From: Linyphia triangularis
Taxonomy: Eukaryota; Arthropoda; Arachnida; Araneae; Linyphiidae
Direction of reading: 5' to 3'
DNA length: 64,000 bases
Assembly (NCBI GenBank): GCA_963978545.1
Contig: OZ021726.1
Coordinates: 50,389,959-50,453,958, forward strand
Below, in pieces: positions 12,354-27,468 of the stretch. The notes below the pieces were generated by a model, which saw nothing but the letters and a program-made list of their open reading frames with translations, made no database searches and was not told the DNA's origin. Within the stretch, counting starts at the first letter, position 1. Every line of letters starts with the position of its first letter. The position numbers and the translations under genes are program-made.

Positions 12354-12954
12354 TATTAATTCACTCAATCGCTTTAAATTATCGGGCAAAATAAAACATT
12401 ATATTTAATTAATACAACTGCAACAAAATGCAAGCTTCCTCAGAACTCGATCCGAACTTTCAATAGAATCGATCCCCCCCCCCAAAAAAAAAAAACCCAT
12501 CTCCAACTCCAATCTATGTCTCATGCACTCTCTACGAATGAGATACATAAAGCCATTTCTCGTGATCTCCAAGAGCATCCAAAGTCCGTCCCTCATCTTC
12601 TAAAAATAGGTCGAAAAACAAGTCATGAACCTAGAATGAAAATGGCTCTTCTACTTGCCCTGAAATAATCGACCCCCTTCTAATGCTCTTTCTCTCTCTT
12701 GCCACTGGAAGAATCGGATAAAGAATCGATTCTGCTTTTTGTCGACGGTTCTCACGAGAAACCGTCATTTCGATTCTTCTTCGCTTTCCCAGTCTCCGAA
12801 ACGTATCACGTAGTTGGAAATTTCCACTTCTCGTTTGGCGGTTTCCGAGAATGGACACCCTTTCTTCGAGGCACCGTCTATGAGGTTATAGGAAGATTTC
12901 CTTTGCACGCACTGATGTTGTAAATTGTCCGATAACAATTACACAATTAATTAT
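12354..12954. other. GC-richer non-coding island
   Basis: Overlapping frames on both strands are open here (for example 12631-12858 on minus and 12699-12923 on plus), which reflects composition. It contains a C8/A12 run at 12473-12494 and a short hairpin at 12744-12766. I do not see a start context, splice sites or a recognisable domain. It may be a conserved regulatory block. Confidence 0.4.
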
Positions 12955-13172
12955 ATTTTTACCCTGGGCCTTAACCCCAAGGGTATTATTTTCAATCGGT
13001 CAAAAGTGTGGTACGGTGTCCGTCCCCACTTAATGTTTGGCCATCCGCAGGAGAGGAATTGTGTGGGCATCGCCTGCTCCATCTGCTTGTATAAAAATTG
13101 ATGTATGCTGATGTTGTTCACTTGTATTGATGTATCGATGTCTTATAAAACTCAAATTAAAAAAAAAAAAAA
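12955..13172 (+). mobile_element. Candidate retroposon 3' end with poly-A tail
   Basis: A block of balanced composition includes 'ggtgtccgtccccactta', 'tggccatccgcaggagagg' and 'gcctgctccatctgcttg'. It ends in 'aaattaaaaaaaaaaaaaagg', i.e. an A-run at 13159-13172. A 5'-truncated unit with a 3' A-tail is the usual look of a LINE 3'UTR or a processed copy. No reverse-transcriptase frame is present, so the family is not assigned. Confidence 0.4.

Positions 13173-16545
<3,373 letters not shown>

Positions 16546-16609
<64 letters not shown>
16546..16609. repeat. (TA)n microsatellite, right of transposon
   Basis: About 32 TA units, starting exactly at the right transposon end. See the left partner at 14579-14734. 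Confidence 0.95.
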
Positions 16610-16610
<1 letters not shown>

Positions 16611-16770
16611 CTACAAAACTTTCATTAAAAAACTAAAAATGTTTGAAATGATACTCCCCATTTCTAAAGTATCATCTTCGTTCCATAAATTCTTAAATTA
16701 TATCATTCTGTTTCGAAATGTAAAGCTAAAAAGTATAGCTGTAAATCCGATTCTAGGTTTTTATTCCGCT

Positions 16771-16812
<42 letters not shown>

Positions 16813-18430
16813 ATTATTATTTATTGAAATTGAATATTATTGTTTCAATCTCATCATTCTATTCTTCCTTAAATACTATACGAAGTAACTAGTTTCAACT
16901 GCTTATAAATACCTAGAGAAAATATATTTTGAACGCCCTTTAAATCAATTACTTATGTTGCGGGATATTTTTAATACTTTCATCTTAAGTTATTCGAACA
17001 CTATTGATTTCAAAATTACAGTTTTGTTGAAAGTTGCTGATTTTTATTTACGTGGGATCGAGAAAATAATTCTAGAGTTTTCTAAAAGATAAATACTTCA
17101 TATGATTAAACAATATTTTCTGAGGTATTTCAACCGTTTGCATATGTTTTTAGTTTTAACGCATTTCATAAATGCCTTTTAAAATGATATAAAATTTTCA
17201 AAATTTTCTTTTATCTATTAAATATATTACAAAATAGAAGTCATCCTAATAGTCTGAAAGGAATTTTTATTTCTTCCAAAGTATGATTCACATCTTGTTT
17301 TCATGTCGAAATTCATTTTAATTATCATTTGAAAATAATTGACCTGCTCTTTGTCTGGTAAAACTTTTATTTATTTTTCAATGAGAAGGAGGCGAATGAT
17401 TTTACTCCGTTGGTGCCAAATACTTGCCGATTTTAAAACTGAACCAACTTGGTACAGTTACTAAGTATTCATTTATTTACGACACTGATATAATAATTAT
17501 TGCCAACTTGGCTCCATTTTGATAGAAGATAATATTTGGTCCAAAGGACTAAAACCATTTGTTCCCTTCCTCATTAAAAAGAGGTGGGTTATCAGACAAA
17601 AAAAAAAGTGATGTTTATTATTTGATTCAGCACATTCGAAAATGATTTTCGAACAGTTTTATTCATTATCCCACCCCCACCCAGAAAAATTATAATGACA
17701 ATTTATAATATTCAAAATAAGATGGAAAATACTTCTATTACTTGGTTTTTGAAAACTTGAACATTTTACAAATTGTTCTTTACAACCATGTGCATAACTC
17801 AGTTTTAATATGTGTCTGAAGTCTCTGTGTTTAAAATGTGTACACAAGGCGGTGATTGTGACATATAATCTCGTGGTGATTGTCGGCCTGTCCCGTGAAG
17901 GGATTCTCCGATTTTATTCTATTCGAGACGAAATTGCGATTGCAAATCAGGCGCTGTATAACCAACGTGTAGCTCTTTCTCAAGAAAATCTCCAACACAT
18001 CTAATATACCATTTGTTGTAATGTTTGAGTGTTATTAAGTTTTCTAGTATTAAAATGTAGGTATACAGTAATTGTATCTCTTTTAAATGCTGTTTCTTAC
18101 AACTTTTTATTGAAAAACATCTTATAGAAACTTCTTACGCCTTCATGCATTTACGAATTTTTCCCATGATTGATTATTCACAAAATACCGAATAAAAGTA
18201 ATTTTCTGTAGATCCTTCTTGGAATATTTTTTACTGTTAGTCAAGTTTTATTTAGAATGTATTAGACAAGAAAAATGTAATTTGCATGTGTAAAAGTGTC
18301 ACGCGTAAAATAAATTATGTATCCCTAAATTTCTTTAACAAATGGAGTTTTCTCCAAATTTCCAACAAAACATCATGAAGTAAATTTCATATTATGTACG
18401 TTTACATTTCTGCACCATCTCATATTCTCC
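16610..18430. other. AT-rich non-coding stretch
   Basis: It contains a T-tract at 16771-16808 and C/A-rich blocks near 17670. A short frame at 17810-18004 (+) ends with a less AT-biased, coding-like stretch (DEIAIANQALYNQRVALSQE), but there is no start, splice or homology support. No recognised repeat. Confidence 0.4.
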
Positions 18431-19180
18431 CGTAAATTTCGAACGCGTTACTTCCTCTTCATTTCGGCTCTTTCGAGAGAAAAACCCAAACCCAATTTCA
18501 TTCTCAAACTTTGCGGAATGTCGAAAATTAAAGCCCCCTCCCCCTCTCTTCCCCACCACAGACACGAACATTCTTCGCGCCTGTAGCGCCCCCCTCCCTT
18601 CTCTTTTCCCCTCATTATTCCCGTATATTTATTCTTCGGGGTCCGTCGGTCGACGTCACACCTACGTCATCGTACCCCCCCCCCAATCGATAATCCGGGC
18701 TGTGCGGCAACCCCCTCCCGCCATGGAACCGCCCCGAGTTAGGAAGGTGGGACATTGCGAGAGGGCGCCACTGATCGAGGAAGATCCACCTCCCCCTTCA
18801 GCCACAAGTCGATTCTGGCCCCACTCTCCGCGCAGACGAGTTTCCTTTCCTCCTTTCTGTCGAAGTTTGCCAAAAGTGGATTTACACCATGGGGCGGCAA
18901 ACGAACTTTAGGCCCCCGCTTGGGGCTCCCCAACGAGGGACGCCCTACAACCTGGATTACTACCCGATGGATTAATGCACTTCGTCTCCTCCTCCCCTTG
19001 TATTTTTGGATATATCTCTGGATTAGAATACACCTGGAGTGTGTGATACACGACCTTGTGTGAAGTGTTTTTCGGGTAACTTTAAAGTGTGTGGTGGTGT
19101 TTTGTTAAGAAAGGAATAGATTTCGTCGATTGTTTTTCGCAAAGAAGTTGTGTGAAACAAATAATTGGTTTTCAGGTGTG
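18430..19180 (+). promoter_or_regulatory. Candidate promoter / 5'UTR of the large plus-strand gene
   Basis: This is the most GC-rich non-coding block near the big exon. It carries CpG-containing sequence and C-runs, and a pair of cAMP-response-like motifs, 'gacgtcacacctacgtcatc', at about 18651-18670. A candidate splice donor, CAG followed by 'gtgtgt', lies near 19174. The big exon starts about 2 kb downstream, and just before its ATG the sequence has a candidate acceptor ('tctcttggcag' near 21137). A non-coding first exon here would be usual for a neuronal insect gene. Several overlapping frames are open on both strands, but none has a family signature. The promoter call is inference. Confidence 0.35.
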
Positions 19181-21245
19181 TTGTTTCCTTTTGCAATCAG
19201 GAAACTTTGCTGTAGAAGGTTGCATATACAACCAAAATATATTTTTGGTTGTTTGGTGGAGTATCTTGATTACCAGTAAGCTGTCGCAAGGATACCTGGG
19301 TTTAATTTTTGTGGAGTTAACCGCGGCTTTAGGGATATTTCGAAGTCCCGCAGAGGTGATTCAGAAGTTTATGAAACTATATTCTACATAAGATCGTTCG
19401 TTTATTTTGACAAGCCTCTGCCCTCGTGTTGCAGATCCAAAGAAAAATGTTTCATTTCTAGCATTTTGTAATCTGGGAGCAAATGAACAAATACGTTTGC
19501 ATCCTCTTAGAAATTGAATTGATTTTCAAGACCCACTGACCCGTTTGTGTTGAAGTATCTAATAGACAATTTTAAATCGAGTTTTCTATTTGACGTTGTT
19601 CTACTGATATTGTGTACGAAGCGCGTGTTTAGTTGGAAATTATTTTTATCGATTGTTTTAAAGGGAATATATTCTGCTATTGAAATCTGCTTTAATTCTA
19701 AGGATACTAGAGTTTGTTTATATTTAATGGGCCTTGAAAAAAAGCTGTGAAATCAATTAGCTAATTTGGAACTTATCTAAATAAGACAAAAAGAAAGCAT
19801 ATTGATTTATGAATTCAAATCAATCTTTATTTAAAAAAAAATACAAAACATAAAATGTAACGATTATGAAGTAAAATATATTAAATATTTTTATACAAAT
19901 ATTAATGCTATTTAAAGAATACCTATAAAAAAATATGTTACACGTATATTTAAAAAGTTTCTTGTACTTTATTTATTTTGGTAGAACTTAAGTTCTAGCC
20001 AAATGTATGGAACGCGATGGAAAAACTTTATAAAGAGGGTTCTTTGTCATTTTCCTCTAGAACATTCTAAGTGCTATGTGTCATTTAGGAAGTTATATCC
20101 TACATACTTCGATACAAAGTAATTTCTTTTCTTCTATCGAAGATATTTCCCATCTATGCAATATTTCATATTCACTCTTTCTTAAAAATGAATGTTAAAC
20201 GATCGTAGTCAAAGTATTTTTCCATTATAAACAGCGGATTGCTATTCTACGTAATACCTCGACAAATTTTTCATCCTCTTCAACTATCTGAATGTATTTT
20301 CCCTTATTAATATTAATTCAGTTAGCAAACCATTTGAGGCACCGAGATTTAAATCTTATTATTTGAAGTGAAGCTGATTTTTTACAGCATGCAGTAACTC
20401 AAAAATAAACACGTTCTTCGTAGTTAGATATAAGTTATATGAACTTAATCTATTTACCCTTCTATTTGTTGCGATAGCAGAAAATACTTTTGTTATTTTC
20501 CAAATAAATACCCTAGGTGCTCAATTTAATTACGTTACCCTTTTTAAAAGTATTCATCGCATAAATGTGTATTGTCATGTGTTTTAAATTCAGCTATTGG
20601 GTACCATGCATACATCTGCTTAACAGGCAATGGTATCAAATAGTTCATACATAGTCTTAATTTAAAAACTTTACCTACAAATACCTATTATGAGAATTTA
20701 GTGTCCAACTTCAAAATATTTCAATTCTAACCTCTAAAATTCCCAAAACCCATTTATAGATGTCTTTCAAATAATAAACATGTTAGTCTAGTTATGCTTG
20801 TTCAACAATTAGCCACAGAATCTTCATAAGAATTTGAGTACTGCTCATAGTACCAAGTCATTTGACAGAGAGTTAAAAGGAGTAGGAATCACTCAAACGA
20901 TCTTCCCCAAAAGTTGTAATAACCATATCACAGAAAGGGGAACAGGGATATAATAGAGAAATAGAATAAGATACTCATAGAAGTCTATTACTGAATTAAT
21001 CATCATTTGAGCAAAACTACAGAAAATTCCTATGTAGGATTATTTATGTGATTGCTTTAGGACACAACAGGTGTGTGGATCAAAAGTAACGCCTCCGTTT
21101 GCTCCAAACTTTTGGTTCTTGTGAATATCTCTTGGCAGAGTGAATCGTATGAAATGCCATCGAAAGTGGGAGGAAGAATAATGGGCACGCCCTCTTCTCC
21201 CGGTTGCCGTTGTTGTGACTGCTGATACAGCATCGCCTGCCAGAC
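19181..21245 (+). other. Probable 5' intron/5'UTR ahead of the large exon
   Basis: AT-rich, no supported gene, no transposon recognised. Short frames at 19089-19391 and 19547-19750 lack any family signature. The last 110 bp before the ATG at 21246 are GC-richer and probably belong to the exon, starting after 'cttggcag' near 21137. Confidence 0.4.
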
Positions 21246-24200
21246 ATGGATCTCGTCCGCAACAACAAAGGGGTATCGTCCCCTCCTGTGGAATTCTGCG
21301 CTGGTGGCGGAGTGTACAACAGCAGCCGGGTGGAACAGGCTGTCGATGCATTTATGGATCGTCTCGGAGGAAGGCTTGGGGAACTGGAGGTTGAGCTGCG
21401 TTACGCATGGCGGGCAGTAGATTTGCTTTCTCAGGAGTATGTAAAAATGTGGGAAAAACTAGAGAGGCTGGAGATCCTTCTCTACGAGCAACAGAATGTC
21501 ATCGCGCAGCTGCTTCAAGTCATCCGTAACGGAGGAGAGGACACAGATGATCTGATGGCCTCCTCTGTAACCAGTGACGCGGAAAGATTCCTGGTGAAAC
21601 ACAGCTCTGGTGGAGGAGGGGAGATGTCCGAATCTAACGACAGCGGTGATCTTCTAGGGGCGTTTTCTGCTGCGGATGTAGGAAGGCGGTACGGTACTAC
21701 TTCCGAGACCACGTCTGAGTGGGGAGAAGGAGCCAGCCAGGGAGGGAGCCCCGGTTACTTCCATCCGGACCTTCTGCAGTACCCACGAAGGGAGATTTTC
21801 ACAGCGTCGGACTACAAGAGGTACAGGGGAGGTTCACCGTGCATAAGTGAGAGAGATCTGGAGGAACTTGACCGGCTATCTGCCAACCTGCAAAGAGCAG
21901 CTAGCGCAAGAGATGCCGTCTATAGAACATTGAACAGCATCCGCAATTCACCTATTCGTACCAGATCAGATGTGGCGGAAGCTGGAGGAGGATTCGATCC
22001 AGAATCTCTAGCGCAGTTCAGGCTGTCCAACTACGAGGACTTTTCCAAGGCATCGGCGGTCGATGCAGGACTAAATGTGTTGGACCCAGATGTGCTGAGG
22101 TATACTCCCGATTCAACTCTTGGTGCCAAAGACCCTGGATACTCTCGAAGTGGACCCTCTTGGTCTGAGACCGCTAGTCCAAAACGGAACTTGGGTTCGG
22201 CATATGGTGGTGCTTATACATCCAGCGCTCAAATCTTGCCACCTGTTCCACCGGAACGTGGAAATGTAGTGACTTCAGACTATGGGACAGATCCTAATTA
22301 TCTTGGTCACACAGTGGAGGAGAGACAGAAAGGTCATGCTCTGACTCCAGTTACAGAAATTAGTCCTGAATATGCTACCTCCGACACTGCCAACAATGGT
22401 GACCGCAGCCCTTCCCGACTAAAAATTGACAGCGAAACGGATGTAACTACGTCACCAATGAGCCCTATGAAACAACCTAGGACGACGATTGCTGATGTCC
22501 ACATCACCGATAAGGTGAGAACTTCGAGTAAAAGTCCTCGCCAGGAAGTTGTAAAACAGAAACAAAAAAGTTCAACTGAAAGTGCTACGAAAGACAAGCC
22601 CCGCCGAGTGAAAGAACTTCCAAAGATACCATATCAGCCTTGCAGACTCAAGAAGTCAGAGTTGCTTTCCAGAACTGAACCAACTTATAGGAAAGGAAGC
22701 AATAGCACGTTTCCTCCCCCAAAGGCCCAGAGACAGAGTAAAAGTTCGTCTCCTGCCCCGGGACGTCGGAAACTTCCCCAGCCCTATATTGATAAATCTG
22801 GGAAAATAACATATGACAAATCGCAAGGCGTGAAACCAGCAACGACTGCTGCCTATACACATGCACTTTCACAAATTCCCCAAGCTGATGAAGTGAAAAT
22901 AACATTGAACCAGCCATATGATTTGGAACAAGATCCTACTGCTCAGAAGCAGATAGATCACACTTATAACGTAAATTCAAATAATTACGACGCTACAGGT
23001 TACGTATCGGAGCTCTCTCCGGAACAAAATACCAGTGCCAAATGTGCTACGGAGAATCAACCTACTTACAGTAGCTATGACACAGTTCCAATTGAGCCTT
23101 ATTACGTGGAAGATTCCTTTGACCAAACATATCATACGCTTCCAACCGAATCTATTGAAAAACCATATACACCTACTTATTACCCACAACAAAATGACCC
23201 ATCTTCGTATGTAGCCGAGACTTACATAGAGCACAATGTTGATTACCAGAGTGCTTCACCGTATGTCGACCAGAACAGTAGCATTGAGACCGAGAACTAC
23301 GACTGGAACCAGAAATCCGATCAGAGTTGGTGCGAATCGCAACAAACTAGCGATCAGTACGCATACGGAATTGAACAAGCAAGTATACCCACTTCTGACC
23401 ATCAGTCGTATATTGAACCTCAAAGTAACGAGTACGCGACTTCGGCTTATGACACAGGTACGGTCACTTACGGTGATGTTCAGTATAGCGACAGTCAACC
23501 AGATCAGTCTTATTCAACTTACAGTAATGAATATACGAATACTCAATACCAGGGCACGCAAAGTTATGACCAAGCTGAGTACGGATATCCTACAGAAGTT
23601 CCACCGCAAGATAACTTTGGAGCTGAAGCTCAGCTGGATTATGCCGTATATTCTCAAAACCAAACATCTCAAATTGAAGAGCAGCTACCAAGTGCTTATT
23701 ATGACAGTGCTGAAACACAGTATCATGAAGAGAGTGCCCAACTGCAGCCAGTGCCGCAAAGGATTCCCCCAGAGAAACCCTTGCGTGAGCACGAACGTGC
23801 AGCAAAAAACGAGAGGTTCACCTCATCCCCTCAACATAAAGGATACTCTCCACAGAAATCAAGGAACAGCAAAAAACGACAAAGGCAATACTCAGACCCT
23901 GTGACCTCTTCATCTGCAATTCTAAGCCAAACTCCGGTTACTTCCACAATTACGCCATCCACTAAGCAGCTGTCCAGTTCAACGACTTCTGTAGCGGAGG
24001 ATACTTCTGCCAGTTCCGGAGGGATACTGAGTGTACTCTCCAACAAAGTGTCAAAAGGCTACAAGATGATGAGTATGCCCACACTTACCAAAAAGGAGAC
24101 AAAACCACCAACTACTGCCTCAAACTCCGCAGCTGCGAGCTCAAAAACTGGTGGCAGTATGACGAGTCTCTTCAACATAGGGATGGATAGCTTTAAAATA

Positions 24201-25373
24201 GGGTCCAAGTCTAAGTCAAGATCAAACAGCGTGAAGAGTGAAAGCGAGCTCTCTGTATATGACGAGCCTCAGGCAGTGGTGAATGTCCAAGTGCCCATCG
24301 AACAGCCTTTACAGAAAACTTTTCCAGCTCAAATAAGTGCTGATGATGATCAAGAAGTGTTCGTAGAACCCGAATACAAAGAGAGCTATGCACAACACGA
24401 ACACAATGTCCAACTTAAAACGACGTACCCCGATCAGCCAGAGGCAGAGTATCAGGATTCGTCACAGAAAACTCAACCACAACTAAGCTCAACTCAATAC
24501 CCCGAAGATGACGCCACGGAATACCCCGAGGAGCCTGTGATAGATTATCATGGTCAGAGGCGAAGGAGTTTCCACGAAACACAGCAGGCTACCATTTACC
24601 ACGACGAGACGGAGTATCAGGATGACGAGGAATTCCAGGATACGTCTGAGTATCCCGACGAGTACTATGTGGCACAGGACGATGAAGAGAACGAAGAATA
24701 CATGCAGGAAGAAGACGACATGTTGCAGCTGGGAGGGGAGAGGACGGTCACCTTCGCGGAGGAATCGCATCTGGAAAAAAGAAACAGAAAGAAGAGCATC
24801 GCCGCGGAGGAGTTCGCCTCCCTCTTCCAGACAGTGTCGAAAGTGACGCGTCATCCATCTGCCAAAGATGAGGCACGACACTCATCTGTCAAAGGTGGCC
24901 CGGCAGACGATTCGGTGGAGTCTGGGGTCCTCACAGCCAGCATGTCCAACGAGTCTGCCTTCTTTTCGTGCGTGAGTGACAGCCGACAGAGTTCAATCGC
25001 AACAGCCCAATCTGAGTACGGGTCGTTAGACTCTGTCGTGCATCAGCAGGATCCTGCCTGTGCTACCACTGAGAATGAGACGAAGATAATGCAAGAGGGT
25101 AAAGAAGCAGAAAGTGGATCTGTGGAATCGTACGGCGATCGGGGCGGAGACGGAAGTGAGGAGACGGAGGAGATGGCCGTAGAGGTAGACGAGGGTTCCG
25201 TCGCTGTTCGGAGGGGCAAGAAAGTTCAGTTTGAAAGTCGCAGCCCCTCCGTCGGCGGAGAGACGGACCTCGAAGAAGATGTGGGTGAAGGGGAAGGAGA
25301 GGTGGAAGAGGCTACTCCGGAAAAGTCGAAGAAAGCCATTGCGAGCACCAAGAGCAAATGGATGAAACTAGCG
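21246..25373 (+). CDS. Giant open exon of a large low-complexity protein (N-terminal part)
   Basis: One ATG-initiated frame is open for about 1,376 codons, so this is a real gene in an AT-rich setting. Residues 28-95 are helical with heptad-like Leu spacing and contain ELRYAWRAVDLLSQEYVKMW, a probable coiled coil. The remainder is predicted disordered. It has a Ser/Pro-rich stretch with many SP/TP and basic sites (about 370-530); a Tyr/Gln/Ser-rich region (about 604-829) with dozens of tyrosines; a basic patch KKRQRQ near 876; a KSKSRSNSVKSE cluster near 988; an acidic Glu/Asp/Tyr block (about 1121-1159); and a Glu-rich end. No catalytic domain or signal peptide is present. After residue 1376 the frame turns hydrophobic (RTLIYSLCLHVLSL) and stops at 25466. 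That looks like intron read-through past a donor at 'gcg' followed by 'gttcgt'. Later exons lie beyond what I can trace. The identity is not settled. An arthropod UNC-13-type long isoform, which also has a unique disordered N-terminus, is a tentative idea held at about one in three. Confidence 0.9.
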
Positions 25374-27300
25374 GTTCGTACTCTTATTTATTCTCTTTGT
25401 CTGCATGTATTATCACTATGCCACAATATACTCTTGCATTTTATGATATTTTTGGTAGAACTTTAGTCCGTACACTATAAGCTTAAGTATCACTAAATGA
25501 ATGCCTCAATTCAGAGATTTTTAAATGTTTGAAACTGTACAAGTAACACTAATATTTTAAAGGAATTGTAAGGAAACAAGCAATTTTGTGAACACGATTG
25601 GTTCGAAGCTGGTGAATTTTGCAATTTATTTTCTCACATTTTTTACCTCATATAGTTTTATCTTTTATACTTTATACACACTAAAAATTATTTTTAATAA
25701 TTTCAATCTCAATAAGTAAACATCATGTGCAAATATAATAAAAAATATTTAATACTTAATTTGAATTGTTTTGCACAGTTAATAAATATAAAGGCTATCA
25801 TTGTAGGCTATTCCATGTACATTTTACAGATTATTTCGTTGAAATTTTTCATGGTTATTGTAAATTGAAAACTATATGTTAAAATTGAACATCACAAAAA
25901 TTAAATACCATTATGCTTGAGATCATTTAAAGAGTTTCACGAAAACATTCACACTAGAAGATAAAGCCGTTTGTTCTATTTTATCTCGCATTATCAGTAT
26001 GACTCGATGTTTAATTTTTGATATCGCTAAAGATAAAATCATCATATAAGTATATAAATTATTTGTTTACTTATAAAACCTCTCATAACTTCGAGAATTG
26101 TAATTGTTTTCCTTATTTATTCGAAAAATTATTTTATATTAGTTAAGTTACTAGCCGTGTGTCTATAGTATCCTTTCTTGCATTTCTGACAAAAGTGACA
26201 TATAACATATAAGTAAGAATTCTGACAATGTTTTCTCGTGACCATTTAAATATATAGACCCTATAGTAACCATAATAGTTTATTCCTATACCAATGACAG
26301 AATATGGAGGTTATCATCCATCGACTACGTAAATTCAAAGCGCACAAATTCACTAATTGACCAACTCCCTCCAAATTTCGACCTTAGCGATGGAATTATC
26401 AGCTTTTGTGATTCAACTTAACTCCCGGTTATCAAAGCTATATTTTCTATAGAAGAAAAGTTTTGAAGGATTTGGTTAATTGTTTGTATTTCAACCATAT
26501 CAATCCGGTTTTTGGGACTGTGCGGATGAATAACCTCTTCCCATCAGCCTTGTTGTAGATTTGCTGTTCAGTTGATATTGAACTGCAAATCTATTACATT
26601 TGAGAGCATTTGAAATACCTATTTTAAAATGGTCAGTCTCTCGTTATTGCAATAGGGTCGTATTTTATATGACAAAATTTTTGTTTTAGAGTAATTGAAA
26701 ATATATATTTCTCTTAATTCGGGGCTCCTTAATCTTAGAATTGCAAAATTTATTTCGTTAAACCTTAATAACACACAAAATTTAGAAAGGAATCAAAACG
26801 TTCATTTTCTCCCTTTCTTGACGTTCGTTCAAGAACTTCTGATTAACTTTTTGCTTTATTTTCTTTTTTTACAAACACATTTCTACTTATATAAAATTGA
26901 AATAGTATTTAAATATAAGAATAGTTATTCAAGAAATTTAATTTGAAAATACGTCGAGTGATACATAAACACTTGAGGACTTAAATACGGTAAAGTGGGA
27001 GCATAATAAATAAGTATTTGTCAATACTTTTTAAAAAATGGAAAATGGGTAATTTTCGATCTGTCCCTGTTTACAATAAAATAAAATATAGAACTGTCTA
27101 AAAAACTGATTCAGTGTTTCCGTGCATACGTATAAAAAGTATAACCGCTAAATGAAATTTTCAATAATAATCGTTATAACTAATTGTAAAAAAAATTGTG
27201 TGTAACGCATACTTCCGTTTTCATTAACAGTATAAATCAATTCGATAACAGCATCCCAATTTTTCATATCGTGGATTCTAATGTGTTAATTTCCTTATAA
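25374..27300 (+). other. Probable intron following the large exon
   Basis: The composition drops sharply to AT-rich right after the candidate donor. No exon with coding character is visible until 27301. No transposon recognised. Confidence 0.5.
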
Positions 27301-27468
27301 AAAGGAAGAGATCAATTTAAGCTGCAAAACTCTATCGGACATGTAATATCGAGTGTGAATGAGATCGCCAAGGAACGTTACAACAGGACCATCAAACATT
27401 TGAGTTGGCATGACAACGAAAGTCTCTTGTTACGGAAACACGTGAGGAAGCACACGCTCGAGCACTGA
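27301..27468 (+). CDS. Short coding-like ORF, unidentified (possible exon)
   Basis: Fifty-five codons stay open to TGA at 27466-27468 in a block clearly less AT-rich than its flanks. The residues are coding-like: NSIGHVISSVNEIAKERYN, then TIKHLSWHDNESLLLRKH, ending VRKHTLEH. There is no in-frame ATG and TAA lies just upstream, so it would need a splice acceptor; 'ccttataaaaag' before 'gaagag' is a weak candidate. The opposite strand is closed in all frames within a short distance. It might be an alternative or terminal exon of the large upstream gene, an exon of another gene, or a retained piece of a transposon protein. I do not recognise the sequence. Confidence 0.3.
   Translation, partial: KGRDQFKLQNSIGHVISSVNEIAKERYNRTIKHLSWHDNESLLLRKHVRKHTLEH

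Noticed and set aside
11987..12408. Tyr/Leu/Ile-rich open frames
   Set aside because: Produced by the 5-bp repeat array, which contains no stop codon; no protein features.
18702..19063. Pro/Arg/Ser-rich overlapping frames upstream of the large gene
   Set aside because: Both strands are open and there are no domains; more likely promoter/5'UTR sequence.
23236..23904. 222-codon plus frame and several minus frames within 21.2-25.4 kb
   Set aside because: Overlapping shadows of the giant exon in other frames; composition lacks domain signals.
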